DNA of 64,000 nucleotides, taken from NCBI RefSeq assembly GCF_004345665.1, contig NZ_SLWR01000016.1, positions 62,001 to 126,000 of the forward strand, in the 5' to 3' direction. Each line of letters opens with the position of its first letter. The first letter of the stretch is position 1. Made by a program: the position numbers and the translations under genes. The notes under the pieces are model-generated. The model was not told the origin of the DNA. It did not search any database and saw nothing but the letters and a program-made list of their open reading frames with translations. This DNA comes from Kribbella antiqua. GTDB lineage: Bacteria > Actinomycetota > Actinomycetes > Propionibacteriales > Kribbellaceae. Shown one piece after another: positions 8,933 to 19,034 of this stretch.

Positions 8933-9655
8933 CTACGGAGTGGAGGTGATTCGCCGGGTGGACTGGGTCTCGGCCGCGATCGTGCCGTTCTTGAAGGCCG
9001 GATCCAGCGTCCCCTCGTCCCGCCGGGTCAGCGTGAGGTTGATCGGGCAGGTCGTCGTTGGCTTGACGCCAGGTGTCGGTGTCGCCATGGACGGCGTGAT
9101 CGAGCCGGCCGGGATCGTCACCGAGGTCCGTCCGCCCTCCAGTTGCAGGCTTCCCGTGGTGACACACTCGCCGGCCCAGCTCAGGATCGCCCCTGCCTGC
9201 GACGGCTCACTGGTGAACCGTACGTCGATGGCCTGGCGGCGCGAGTACGTCGTACCGCTGGCCGGCGCCGTCAGGCGGACCCGTGCCGGCAGGGCGATGG
9301 TCGACTTGGGCGCGGAGGTGTCGTCGCCGGATCGCTCCAGGTCGAAGGTGATTTCGGTGCCTGGAGCAACCACTCCGTCGAGCCGGTTGCGGTAGTCGGT
9401 CGCGCCGGCGGAGCGGCGGTGCTTGAGCTGAACGGTCTTACCGGCGCCCGAGGCGGTGATGTCCTCGCCGTCGCCGAGCTCGACGAAGGTGAGGGTCCCG
9501 ACGCGGAGGGACGCGGTGACGTCGGCCGCGTCGGTGTCCTCCGGCAGCGAGACGAGCAGGTCAGCGGTGATCCCGCTGGTGCGGATGTCCTTCGAATCCA
9601 CCGTCGAGCATCCGGCCAGGACGAGCACGACAGCGAGGGCGGTGATTCGCTTCAT
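8933..9655 (-). CDS. Putative lipoprotein of unknown function
   Basis: A 240-residue protein with a lipoprotein signal: a KR start, a hydrophobic core and lipobox LAGC with the Cys at residue 16. The mature part is rich in Thr, Ser and Asp, has two further Cys residues (AGECVTT and TTTCPIN) that could form a disulfide, and looks like a beta-sandwich. No family was recognised. It sits between the phosphodiesterase and the FtsX-type exporter on the same strand, so membrane anchoring outside the cell is the only role that can be proposed. Confidence 0.75.
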   Translation of the reverse strand: MKRITALAVVLVLAGCSTVDSKDIRTSGITADLLVSLPEDTDAADVTASLRVGTLTFVELGDGEDITASGAGKTVQLKHRRSAGATDYRNRLDGVVAPGTEITFDLERSGDDTSAPKSTIALPARVRLTAPASGTTYSRRQAIDVRFTSEPSQAGAILSWAGECVTTGSLQLEGGRTSVTIPAGSITPSMATPTPGVKPTTTCPINLTLTRRDEGTLDPAFKNGTIAAETQSTRRITSTP

Positions 9656-9701
9656 AGGTCGGGAAGCTACAACCCCAAAGGCTCAGCTCTCCTGCGTACA
9701 A

Positions 9702-12359
9702 CTACTCATACTGCAGTGCCTCCAATGGATTCAGACGCGCCGCGCGGCGGGCCGGCCAGATAGCGGCGAAGATGCCGACGACGACCGAGACGACGGCGAA
9801 GATCACCAGCTGACCGGCCGGGACGGTGAAGGTGATCTCGTCCAGCCGGGCCGCCAGCAAGCCCGCGAGGACCAGCCCCAGGACGATGCCGATCACCGCG
9901 CCGATCAAGGCCGTGATCACACTTTCCTGGCGGATCATCCGTTTCACCTGGCCTCTGGTCAGGCCGATCGCGCGCAGCATGCCGAGTTCGCGAGTACGCT
10001 CGAAAACCGTCAGCACGAGCGTGTTCACGATGCCGAACAGGCTGACCAGGACCGACAGCGCGAGCAGGACGTAGAGCACGTTCAGCAGGCCCTTGATGCT
10101 GTCCGTCTGCGCCTTCTTGAACTGGTCCCGGGTCATCGCCTTCGCGTTCGGGAAGGTCTGCAGCGCTGTGCTGAGCGCGGCCGTGTTCTCCGGGGTGACA
10201 CCGCCGCCCATGTTCAGGAAGGTGTAGATGTTCTGCGGTTGCGGGTTCTCGCTGTCGAACGTGGCGGTCGCGATCGTCACGTTCCCGAACGGCGACCCAC
10301 CCGCGGGCGGGCGGAAGATCCCGCGCACCTGGAACTGCAGCACCTTGCCGGTCACCATCTCCAGGCCGAGCGTCGACCCCACCGAGAGGCCGTGGTCGCC
10401 GGCGTACTCGTCGTCGACGATCGCGCCGTTCGGATCCAGCTGGCCAAGCGACGCTTGCGAGCCGTCTCGCCAGTCGAACCTGAGCAGCTCCGGGGCCGTC
10501 TTGTCGATCGCCGTGATCGAGATCGTCTTGTCGAACGCCCTCGCCTGACCACCGCGGACGCTGGTCACCTCAGACACACCTGGCACTTGGGCCGCTGCGG
10601 CAGCCACACTCGGTGGCAGCGGGCTGAAGTTGTTCTGCGCGGTGATCGCGTAGTCGGCGCTGAAGATCCCGTCGACCGCGTCCTCGAAGGGCTTGATCAG
10701 CCCTGCGCCCAAGGTGGCGACGAGCGTGACCAGGGCAAGCCCGATCATCAACGCCGCCGCGGTCGACGCCGTGCGTTGTGGATCGCGGCGGCTGTTCTGC
10801 CCGCCGATCTCGACCGCCGGCCGATCCGGCAGCACGCGGGGGAACTCCGGATGCTGGCCGAACAGCCGCCGGATCGCCCAGTACGGCAGCAGGATGAACG
10901 GCCAGATCAGCGCGGTCAGTACGACGACCGACCAGCGCGCGATCGGGTCCGACACAGCCGCCAGCGGACGCACCAGCCGGTTCGAGAAGGATGCGATCCC
11001 GATAAACAGCAGCAGCACCCCAAGACCGAGCAGAGACAGCAGCGTGCTCGTCTTCAAACCGTCGACGAACAACCCGACCAGTGCGGCGGCGATCCCTGCC
11101 AGCGCGAGCAACGCAGCACCCACAGGACGGAACCGATGCAACCGCCCAGGCTGCAGCGTCGCCCCCTCCCGTACTGCGGCAATCGGCGGTACGCGCGTCG
11201 CACGCCAAGCCGGCCGGAGACTCGCCACCACGGTCACGACGGTGCCGACGATGATCGCCACCACGATCGTCCGGGTCTCGAACACCAGCCCGTTGTTCGG
11301 CAGCGTGAACCCGACGGCGTCGAACAGATTGAACAGGCCGGTCGCGATCGCCAATCCAAGGAACAACCCGGCCACAGCTGAGACGAACCCGGTCACCACC
11401 GCCTCGAGCACGACCGTGCCGAGGATCTGGCGGCGGGACGCCCCGAGCGTGCGGAGCGTGGCGAACTCGCGGGTCCGCTGGGCGATCGTGATCGACAGCG
11501 AGTTCGCGATCACGAACGAGCCGACGAACAACGCGATCCCGCCGAAGACCAGCAAGAACGTCTGCAGGAAGTTCAGGAACTCGGTCGTCCCCTCCGCATC
11601 CTCGGCTGCCTGGTCCTCCGCGGTCCGGACCTGGGTGGCCGGCGGCAGGATCTGCTGGACGGACGCGATCAGTTGCTGCTTGTCGACGTCCTTCTTGGCC
11701 GCGATCAGGATCTGGTCCAGCTTGCCGGTCTTGCCGAACAGTTGCTGCGCCGTACCGAGCTCGAACCCGGCCAGCGTCGCGCCACCGATGGACGACACCG
11801 CACCGAACTCGACCAGCCCGGAGACCCGCATCCGCTCAGCCGCACCGCGTGCCTGTATGCCGATCTCGTCGCCGGCCTTGAAGCCCTTCTCCGCAGCGGT
11901 GTGCGTATCGATCACGACCTCGCCGGCCGCGGGCCAGGCGCCCTTCACCAGCGAGAGCGTGTTGAACTGCGGCAGCGCCGGATCGACGCTGAAGCCGAGG
12001 TTCGGCGCGCCGCCGAAAACGATCGCTTTGCCGTCGCGGCCGATCAGCTGCGCCTCGCCGAAGACCCCACCGCCGGCCGCGCCGACCTGCGGCAGCTCGC
12101 GAACCTTCGGCAGCAGGTCCTGCGAGAACGCCGGTGCCGTCGTGGTGCCGTCGTCGGCCGGGTCGAACGCGGACTTCCCGGTGATCGCGGCGTCGGTGTT
12201 CTTGTAGTTCTCGGTGAAGATCGAATCGAACGCCGACGTGATCGAGTCGGTGAGCACGTAGGTGCCCGAGATCAGCGAAACTCCCAGTACGACGCCGATC
12301 GCGGTCAGCGCGGTACGGAGCTTGCGAGCCAGCAGGCCCTGCAGAGCGAACCGGATCAC
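9702..12359 (-). CDS. FtsX/MacB-type ABC transporter permease, two FtsX domains
   Basis: An 885-residue permease with an N-terminal membrane segment (ALTAIGVVLGVSLISGTYVL), a large extracellular MacB-like domain (to about 255), an FtsX core of membrane helices (about 255-390), a middle set of helices, a second extracellular part and a C-terminal FtsX core ending ARRAARLNPLEALQYE. This layout is usual for actinobacterial antimicrobial-peptide or lipid exporters of the LolCE/MacB superfamily. Its ATG overlaps the stop of the ATPase gene by four bases (12356-12359), so the two are co-translated. Confidence 0.92.
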   Translation of the reverse strand: MIRFALQGLLARKLRTALTAIGVVLGVSLISGTYVLTDSITSAFDSIFTENYKNTDAAITGKSAFDPADDGTTTAPAFSQDLLPKVRELPQVGAAGGGVFGEAQLIGRDGKAIVFGGAPNLGFSVDPALPQFNTLSLVKGAWPAAGEVVIDTHTAAEKGFKAGDEIGIQARGAAERMRVSGLVEFGAVSSIGGATLAGFELGTAQQLFGKTGKLDQILIAAKKDVDKQQLIASVQQILPPATQVRTAEDQAAEDAEGTTEFLNFLQTFLLVFGGIALFVGSFVIANSLSITIAQRTREFATLRTLGASRRQILGTVVLEAVVTGFVSAVAGLFLGLAIATGLFNLFDAVGFTLPNNGLVFETRTIVVAIIVGTVVTVVASLRPAWRATRVPPIAAVREGATLQPGRLHRFRPVGAALLALAGIAAALVGLFVDGLKTSTLLSLLGLGVLLLFIGIASFSNRLVRPLAAVSDPIARWSVVVLTALIWPFILLPYWAIRRLFGQHPEFPRVLPDRPAVEIGGQNSRRDPQRTASTAAALMIGLALVTLVATLGAGLIKPFEDAVDGIFSADYAITAQNNFSPLPPSVAAAAAQVPGVSEVTSVRGGQARAFDKTISITAIDKTAPELLRFDWRDGSQASLGQLDPNGAIVDDEYAGDHGLSVGSTLGLEMVTGKVLQFQVRGIFRPPAGGSPFGNVTIATATFDSENPQPQNIYTFLNMGGGVTPENTAALSTALQTFPNAKAMTRDQFKKAQTDSIKGLLNVLYVLLALSVLVSLFGIVNTLVLTVFERTRELGMLRAIGLTRGQVKRMIRQESVITALIGAVIGIVLGLVLAGLLAARLDEITFTVPAGQLVIFAVVSVVVGIFAAIWPARRAARLNPLEALQYE

Positions 12360-13108
12360 TGCAGATCCAGCGTGTCGATGATCTGGAGGATCTCGTGCTG
12401 GCTGGAGCGACCGGTTTCCTTCACGATCTCGCCGTCGGCCAAGTAGAGCACCCGGTCCGCCATCGCGGCGGCCTTCGCGTCATGCGTGACCATCACCGTG
12501 GTCTGGCCGTACTCCTCGACCGAGCCACGCATCAGGTCGAGGATTTCGCCGCTGGTCCGGGAGTCCAGGTTGCCGGTCGGTTCGTCGGCGAACACGACAG
12601 TCGGCCGCGACACCAGCGCCCGCGCGATCGCGACCCGCTGCTGCTGACCACCGGACAACTCGGCCGGCCGGTGCTCGAGCCGATCGCTCAGCCCGACCCG
12701 CCCGATCAGCTCGTCGAAGAACTGCTGGTCCGGTTTCTCACCGGCGATGGTCAGCGGCAGTACGACGTTGTCCCGTGCGGTGAGCATCGGCAGCAGGTTG
12801 AAGAACTGGAAGATGAAGCCGATGTGCTTGCGGCGCAGCTTGGTCAGCGCGTCGTCGCCGAGCGTGGTGATCTCGGTCCCGGCGATCTGTACCGACCCCG
12901 ACGTCGGCCGGTCCAGCCCGGCCAGGATGTGCATCAGCGTCGATTTGCCCGACCCGGATGGCCCCATCACCGCCGTCAGCTGTCCGGGCTCGATCTGCAC
13001 ATTCACCCCACGTAGCGCGTGGACAGCTGTGTCGCCCTCGCCGTACACCCGGACGATCCCCTCCGCGTGCACTACCTCGGCAGTCGTAGTCCCCACCATG
13101 CCGACCAT
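12356..13108 (-). CDS. LolD/MacB-type ABC transporter ATPase
   Basis: The 250-residue ATP-binding subunit has Walker A GPSGSGKST, Q-loop FQFFNLLPM, signature LSGGQQQRVAIARAL, Walker B VVFADEPTGNLD and switch His in VTHDAKAA. It energises the FtsX-type permease encoded immediately downstream with a four-base overlap. It is a typical two-gene exporter. No sensor or regulator pair adjoins it directly; the LuxR-type gene upstream reads in the same direction. Confidence 0.95.
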   Translation of the reverse strand: MVGMVGTTTAEVVHAEGIVRVYGEGDTAVHALRGVNVQIEPGQLTAVMGPSGSGKSTLMHILAGLDRPTSGSVQIAGTEITTLGDDALTKLRRKHIGFIFQFFNLLPMLTARDNVVLPLTIAGEKPDQQFFDELIGRVGLSDRLEHRPAELSGGQQQRVAIARALVSRPTVVFADEPTGNLDSRTSGEILDLMRGSVEEYGQTTVMVTHDAKAAAMADRVLYLADGEIVKETGRSSQHEILQIIDTLDLQ

Positions 13109-13186
13109 CGCCCCTCCCTGGCGGTCAGCGGCCCCCAGCCGTATTTTTGTTTCTCCCGAGTGTGCTCGTGTTCGGGCGATATCGAT

Positions 13187-13201
13187 AGGGGGATAACCCC
13201 T
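13187..13201. terminator. Short GC hairpin after the LuxR-type gene
   Basis: AGGGG-GATAA-CCCCT is a perfect 5-bp-arm dyad just beyond the stop of the minus-strand LuxR-type gene and upstream of the ATPase gene. It could be a weak terminator or an operator. No U-tract follows, so this is a tentative call. Confidence 0.3.
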
Positions 13202-13210
13202 GGATCACCC

Positions 13211-14185
13211 TTAGACCCAGCCCCTTCGGGCAGCGTGGAAGCCGAGCTGGAGACGGGTGTCAGCGGAGACGAGGTCCATCAGAGCGCGGACGCGGCGCTG
13301 GACCGTGCGCATGGAAAGGCCCAGCTGGTTGGCCACAGCCTGGTCGGTGAGGCCGGCCAGGAGCAGGCCCAGAATGCGGGCGTCCAGCTCGGGCAGACCG
13401 TCGGACGAACCCTCCACCATGCCGTCTGTGCCCAGTACGAGCGGCAGGCCGTCGCGCCAGACGCGGTCGAACAGAGCGAGCAGTGCATCGAGCATGCCGC
13501 TGCTGTGAACGATCAGCGCGCCGATACTGCCTCCTGAGCCGGAGAGCAGCGGCACCAGCGCTATCCGGCGGTCCACGATCAGCATCCGGATCGGCAGCTC
13601 CTGCACCACCCGGACCTCCTCACCCGCCTGTAGTGAGTCAGACGCGGCAGCGAAGAACCCAGGGCGGTCGAACGCGCTCCGCTCGATCACCACGCGGTAG
13701 CGCACCCCACGGGTGACCGCGGCGTCTTCCTCCTTGTTCTCCTCGGGTGGTACCACCGCGATCTCCGCCTTGACGAAGCCGAGGACCTCCTCGCGTGCGG
13801 ACATCTGCAGCTGCGCGAACCGCTGCCCGACGGCCTTGGCCCCGCGTACGACGTCCACGACGTCGCCCACTTCACGGTCGGTGTCAGTACCGCGGTAGAC
13901 CTCGGCCAGCGACTCGATCTCGCGCTGAGCCCGGCGCAGCTCCTCCTCACGCTGCACGGCCAGTGCGGCGAGTGCGACCGATGGGGGAGACGCGACGTAC
14001 CGGTCCGTGCCGCCGCTGGAGCGTGCGGCCAGGCCGAGCGTCTCCAGCGCCGCCAGTGCGCGCGCGGCCTCCACCGGGTGACAGCCGAGCCGCCCCGCCA
14101 GCCCGGCGGCGTCGTACGACGGCACCTCGATCAGGGCGCGGTAGGCGAGTTCCTCGGGGTCATCCAGTCCCAGCACGTCGAGCAC
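13211..14185 (-). CDS. TrmB-like/LuxR-type transcriptional regulator
   Basis: A 324-residue regulator. The N-terminal winged helix (residues 10-65, YRALIEVPSYDAAGLAGRLG...AARALAALETLGL) resembles TrmB domains. Residues about 75-95 form an Arg/Glu-rich helix, then comes a phospholipase-D-like/ligand region, and the C-terminus (about 262-324) is a LuxR-type helix-turn-helix (ILGLLLAGLTDQAVANQLGLSMRTVQRR). Such regulators in actinobacteria often neighbour subtilase genes. Here the divergent subtilase has lost its 5' end, and only about 32 bases separate the ATG from the remnant, so the native promoter may be altered. Confidence 0.85.
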   Translation of the reverse strand: MLDVLGLDDPEELAYRALIEVPSYDAAGLAGRLGCHPVEAARALAALETLGLAARSSGGTDRYVASPPSVALAALAVQREEELRRAQREIESLAEVYRGTDTDREVGDVVDVVRGAKAVGQRFAQLQMSAREEVLGFVKAEIAVVPPEENKEEDAAVTRGVRYRVVIERSAFDRPGFFAAASDSLQAGEEVRVVQELPIRMLIVDRRIALVPLLSGSGGSIGALIVHSSGMLDALLALFDRVWRDGLPLVLGTDGMVEGSSDGLPELDARILGLLLAGLTDQAVANQLGLSMRTVQRRVRALMDLVSADTRLQLGFHAARRGWV

Positions 14186-14217
14186 GATGCCTCCCAGCTG
14201 ACGGTTGTGTGGCGGCC

Positions 14218-16507
14218 GGGACCCTTGACCGGAGCGTCCCGTACGTCGGCGGCCCGCAGGCCTGGCAAGCGGGCTACGACGGAACCGGTACGACCGTCGC
14301 CGTCCTCGACACCGGTGTCGACGCGGAGCACCCGGACTTGGCCGGCGCGGTCAAGGCCGAGCAGAACTTCACCGACAGCCCCGACGCCGTCGACCACGAC
14401 GGCCACGGCACGCACACGTCGTCCACGGTCGCCGGCCGCGGCGTCGCCTCGAACGGCAAGATCAAGGGTGTTGCTCCGGGCGCCGAGTTGCTCTCGGCAA
14501 AGGTCCTGAACGACTACGGCCAGGGCGACCTGTCCTGGATCATCGCCGGTATGGAGTGGGCCGTTGCCCAGGGCGCCGACGTGATCAGCATGAGCATCGG
14601 TACGTCGGAACCCGTCGACTGCACCGACCCGATGGCGGCCGCCGTCGACCGGATCAGCGCATCGTCGGGTGTCCTGTTCGTCGTTGCGGCCGGCAACCTC
14701 TACGGCCCGGCCGAGACGATCAGCAGCCCGGGCTGTGCCGCGTCCGCGTTGACCGTTGCCGCGACCGATCTCACTCAGACCACCGCGGACTTCTCCAGCC
14801 GCGGGCCGGTCATGAGCAACCACGCGGTCAAGCCCGACATCGCGGCGCCTGGCGTGGACATCACCGCGGCGCGGGCCGGCGGTCGCGGCGATTCGGCGTA
14901 CATCGACATGAGCGGGACCTCGATGGCGACGCCGCATGTCGCGGGCGCGGCGGCGATCCTCAAGCAGAAGCATCCTGAGTTGAGGGGTGCCGAGCTGAAG
15001 GCGATCCTGCAGAACTCGGTGCGGTCGGCAAGCACCGCCGGGGTCTACGAGCAGGGAGTCGGCGAGCTCAGCGTGTCCAACGCGATCACGCAGCAGGTGA
15101 CCGGACCGGCGACGACCGACCTCGGGACCTTCGCCTGGCCGCATACGGCGGCAGATAAGACGACAAAGCAACTGACCTATCGCAACACTGGGAAAGAGCC
15201 GGTGACGCTGAAGTTCGCCGTCGATGCCCGCGGCAACAACGGGAAGACGTTGCCACGTGCACTCATCAGCTTTGGCTCGAGCTCGCTGACGATCCCGGCC
15301 GGTGGGACCGCTTCGCTGCCGCTGGTCGTCGATCCCACGGTCTCCGTGGATTACGGCCTGTACGGCGCGATCAGCGCACGGGTGGTTGCTACCAGCAACG
15401 ACGGACGCACGGTCGTCACCCCGGTCGGCTTGTACCTCGAGCCGCAGTACGTCGACGTCACCTTCAAGCTGATCGACCGCAACGGGAAGCCCGCCTCGTC
15501 GATCACCGCGCTGGACGTGTTCGACACCGACAGCATCGCCGCCCAACGGATCGGGTTCGAGGGCGCGGATCAGACGCTGCATCTGCGGGCCGGCACGTAC
15601 TCGCTCGCCGCGATCATCGCTACCGGCGACGCCGACGGATTGGTCGAGTCGTACGCCTTTCTCGGCGACCCCGAGATCACCCTGACGAAGAACCTCACGA
15701 TCACGTATGACGCTCGTACGGCGGCCGAGGCCAAGGTGACGACGCAACGGCCGACCGAACGCAAGGGCGGCAGCCTGACCTACGGGCGGGTGATCGACAA
15801 CTGGATCTTGGCCTCCAGCCGCAGCTTCGGCACCCGGATCAAGTCGATCTACCTCGGGACGACGGGGAAGGCGAAGCGCGGGACGTTCGAGGTGGTCGAG
15901 GGCTGGCAGTTCGCGTCACCGGCCGCAGCCAAGTCGCCGTACCTGTACAGCCTCGCTTTCACGCATGAGCAGCAGATCAAGGGGAAGCCGGAGCATCGGG
16001 TCCGCGATCGCGAGCTGGCGACAATCGATGCGACGTGTGTCGCAGATGGTCGGGCACTCGGATGCGATGAGCTGGCCGTTCGCGACGCTGATGACGTCGA
16101 CTGCGACGTCGTACCAGGCTGGGAGCCGGCACGCGGAGAGCTGGTACAAGGCGGGGCTGCGGCCGGGGATGGTGACGGATCAGACGACCGGGCTGAAGTA
16201 CGCACCGGCGGCGCGGGAGGGGAACTCGGTCTGGAGCAACTTCCCCGCGTGGTCGGACAGTCAGCCGGGGCACTTCGCGCGGCAGGGGTTCCTGGATCTG
16301 GGGAACACCGAGCTGCTGGCTGATGGGGTGTCGCTGGGGCAGTACGGGTTCTACGGGCAGGGCTTCTGGGATGTGCTGGCCGCTTCGACGAACCTGGAGC
16401 TGGTCTACAACCTGTTCCGGTGGCAGCGCGGCAACTACTCGTGGGAGTCGCCGTCGACCGCCGAAAGCGGTGTGGATCAGCCCCCGCAGGGGAATCAATC
16501 CTGGTAA
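14218..16507 (+). pseudogene. Decayed secreted subtilase (peptidase S8): 5' truncated and frameshifted
   Basis: The reading frame from about 14218 (TLDRSVPYVGG) encodes an S8 catalytic domain with the full triad: Asp in VAVLDTGVDAEHPDL, His in DGHGTHTSSTVAG, Ser in SGTSMATPHVAGAA, plus oxyanion Asn in VVAAGN. A C-terminal beta-rich region follows. The signal peptide and propeptide that should precede TLDRSVP are absent, and no start or RBS is visible. Near 16030 the homology jumps to the +1 neighbouring frame, which carries ESWYKAGLRPGMVTDQTTG to the stop at 16507. The protein therefore cannot be made in secreted form. Confidence 0.8.
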
Positions 16508-16753
16508 GAAAACTTCCAGGACTGTGATGAGACTGGGAAGTATGTGGCGCCGGACCGGGAAGCGCCTCACGGCGCGTGGCCGCTCGTAGCGGCTTAATTT
16601 GGGACCCGGGGCTTGCACCGGCCCGACACCTCGAACAGTGTAGCGGGTGTCAAAACCCCTTGTCCTGTTGGCTTCCCGGCCTTCAAGACGCCATAGCATC
16701 CAAGCTCCCGACGCGCAACCACCAATGCCGAGCGCCGCGCAATCGTCAAGCGA

Positions 16754-17359
16754 CTACCAGAGTTGCCCGGCGCGTTCGGCCCGCGCCGCGGTCTGCAGCT
16801 GATCCGCCATCTCGACCAGCTTCGACGCCGACAGCACCTGGTCGTGCCCGTCGTCGGCCAGGTGCGCCCGCCCGGTCGCGACGATCCGCGCGAACGCCGC
16901 CGCCCGGTCCAATGTGGTCGCGAAGTCCCCGGTCGCGACACCTCGCAGTACGGCGTCGACCATGTCGCGCACCTCGGCCGGACCAGGCGGCTCAGCGACT
17001 CCAGCGACCACCGCGTGCACTTCGGCGTACTTGCGTCCGGTCGCGAACTCGCGGGAGACCTCTTCGGAGTTGGAGTGCACCCAGGAGCGGAGCAGGTACA
17101 GCCGCCAGAGCGAGCCGGGCAGGGAGTCGGCCGGTGCGTCGGACCAGAGCTCCGCGAGCTCGTCGAGGCCGTAGTCGTCGGCCAGCTTCACCACCCGCGC
17201 GTGCACCTCGGTGTCCTCCGACGAGCGGACCCCGCGGACCAGCAGCTCGGCGGTCCGGTGCGCGACCTCGGTCACAGTCGCCGGGTCGGCAGCACCAGGC
17301 AACGACTCGAACAACTTGTTCCCCGGCATGATCGGCCGGCGCGGATTGGAGCTGGTCAC
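16754..17359 (-). CDS. Conserved hypothetical protein, mostly helical
   Basis: A 201-residue protein (GTG start at 17359; ATG at 17329 or an upstream ATG at 17395 are alternatives). It is predicted almost wholly helical, with SEDTEVHARVVKLADDYGLDELAELW and GSLWRLYLLRSWVHSNSEEV, and no signal peptide or membrane helix. Helix-pair composition resembles small actinobacterial cytoplasmic proteins of unknown function; no family was identified. It is divergent from the gene at 17428, with a short shared promoter region. Confidence 0.7.
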   Translation of the reverse strand: MTSSNPRRPIMPGNKLFESLPGAADPATVTEVAHRTAELLVRGVRSSEDTEVHARVVKLADDYGLDELAELWSDAPADSLPGSLWRLYLLRSWVHSNSEEVSREFATGRKYAEVHAVVAGVAEPPGPAEVRDMVDAVLRGVATGDFATTLDRAAAFARIVATGRAHLADDGHDQVLSASKLVEMADQLQTAARAERAGQLW

Positions 17360-17427
17360 ACGCTCAATCCTGCCTGACGCAGCCAACGATCGCATGCCGA
17401 CCCGGTGTAGTCAGTAGGCTCGAGTAC

Positions 17428-17817
17428 ATGGCGGGTGCGACGGGTGGGAAAGGCAAGCTGGCCAAGAACCTGGTCAAGTACGGCGTGCGGTACGGGCCGC
17501 TGGCGGTGGAGGCGATCAAGCATGGTCGCGAGCCGGCGCAACAGGCGGTCCAGGCGGCGCTGGCGAAGCGCACGGCCCGGAAGAAGGCGCTCGAACATGC
17601 TCTCACCGTCCGCGACGGGTCTTTGCTCAAGGTGATCAAGGACGGTCAGGCGATCTTCTTCGTCTTCAGCGGCGACGCGATCGTCACCACCTACCCGCCG
17701 GTCCCGGCGAACACCTACCCGGAGCTGCTCCGGCACGCCGACCTGGACAAACGCGACCCCGCCGCCGTCCTCGCCGCCCGCAAACCCAAACTCATCCCCA
17801 CCCTCCGCCGCCGCTGA
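17428..17817 (+). CDS. Conserved hypothetical protein, basic N-terminus
   Basis: This 129-residue protein begins with a glycine- and lysine-rich segment (MAGATGGKGKLAKNLVKYG), then a basic helical region (AALAKRTARKKALEHALTV) and a C-terminal beta part (GQAIFFVFSGDAIVTTYPP). The length and positive charge suggest a nucleic-acid or membrane-surface association, but no family is recognised. It lies divergent from the helical hypothetical gene and 101 bases before the ACT/GNAT gene. Confidence 0.75.
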   Translation: MAGATGGKGKLAKNLVKYGVRYGPLAVEAIKHGREPAQQAVQAALAKRTARKKALEHALTVRDGSLLKVIKDGQAIFFVFSGDAIVTTYPPVPANTYPELLRHADLDKRDPAAVLAARKPKLIPTLRRR

Positions 17818-17918
17818 CAGCCAAAGCCGACATCTTGACGCGGGCGTAACATTGCGGACCCGGTGAGGCAACAGGCGGACCGCAGTCTGGAAGGACGCTT
17901 ACGAGGGAGGGCGTCCGC

Positions 17919-19034
17919 ATGCTCTGGAAGATCAGGACTGAACTCGCCGACCGGCCCGGTGCGCTGGCCGAACTCGCTGCACGGTGTGGTGCGGACGACA
18001 TCAATATTCTGAGCCTGGAAGTGTTCACCGCCGAGACCGGCGCTGTCGACGAGCTGGTGGTCTCCACCGGCGTCGGCTGGACCGCTGACGGCCTGGTCGC
18101 CCTCGCCGCCGAGGCAGGCTGTTCCAGTACGACGGTCCGCCCCTGCCAGGCCGACGTACTGAGTGACGCCCCGACGCGGTACCTGCGCGCCGTACTGCGG
18201 CTGATCGACGACCCGGTGTCCGTCGACGACGAGCTGGGCAATCTGCAGGGCTTCGAGGAGTACACCCCGGCCGAGTGGGCCCGGGCCGACGTACTGGTGG
18301 AGATCGCCGGCCGGCTGGCTGAGCGGGTCCAAGGTCACGTGATCGAGGGCCCGCGCCCCGGCAGCGCCGTACCGGACCTGCGGCCGGCCACTGTCGACGA
18401 TGCGGAGGCTGTCGTCGCCATGCATGAGCGGTGCTCGTACGAGAGCCGCACCCGGCGCTACCACGTGCCGATGCCAAGGCTGACCACCCGGACCGCGCGG
18501 CACCTGTCCGCACCGGCCGGTGGCGTCTCGATCGTCGCGGCGGTCGGTGACGCCGTCATCGGGATGGCGACGGCCGCTCCGTGGGAGGAGCTCGGCAGTA
18601 CGGCGATGGAGGTCGCCGTACTGGTGGAAGACGGCTGGCAGCGGCAAGGGCTGGGGTCGCAGCTGCTGCGCCGGCTGATCAGCGAGGCCCGGGCGCTGGG
18701 GGCCGACCGGGCGATCTGCATGGTGCAGCCGGAGAACGTTGCGATGCTCCGCACGATCGAGGGTCTGCGGATGCGGACCCGGGTGGTCCAGGACGGTGAC
18801 AGCCTGATGGTGACGGTCGCGCTGTCCGACCAGAGCCTGTCGCATGCGGTGGATCGGACCCCGGTGCAATATCGTCAGACACGTGCCATCCCTGCCCACC
18901 GGTCGCAACCCACACGGTCTTCTGGTCAACCTGCCCGCGAGCACGCGCTCGCCGCTCTTCCAGCTCTTCAGCCGCTTTCTGATCGCGCTGGGGCTGTTGA
19001 CCCTGATGGTGCTCATCGTGGTGGTCGACCGTGA
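17919..19034 (+). CDS. ACT-domain/GNAT acetyltransferase fusion
   Basis: The 371-residue product starts with an ACT-like domain (TELADRPGALAELAARCGADDINILSLEVF) and continues with a GNAT fold (about residues 147-305) including the acetyl-CoA loop DGWQRQGLGSQLLRRLISEA. It probably acetylates a small molecule or protein under amino-acid control. The final 60 or so residues, after LMVTVALSDQSL, look like out-of-frame translation of the next gene: they overlap the channel coding region by about 150 bases and are Arg/Pro/Ala rich. The natural C-terminus may have been lost by stop-codon loss. Confidence 0.8.
   Translation: MLWKIRTELADRPGALAELAARCGADDINILSLEVFTAETGAVDELVVSTGVGWTADGLVALAAEAGCSSTTVRPCQADVLSDAPTRYLRAVLRLIDDPVSVDDELGNLQGFEEYTPAEWARADVLVEIAGRLAERVQGHVIEGPRPGSAVPDLRPATVDDAEAVVAMHERCSYESRTRRYHVPMPRLTTRTARHLSAPAGGVSIVAAVGDAVIGMATAAPWEELGSTAMEVAVLVEDGWQRQGLGSQLLRRLISEARALGADRAICMVQPENVAMLRTIEGLRMRTRVVQDGDSLMVTVALSDQSLSHAVDRTPVQYRQTRAIPAHRSQPTRSSGQPAREHALAALPALQPLSDRAGAVDPDGAHRGGRP

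Noticed and set aside
9456-11381. 641-codon plus-strand frame opposite the FtsX-type permease
   Set aside because: Composition is that of an antisense frame (runs of Arg, Gln, Asp), and the permease is well conserved on the minus strand.
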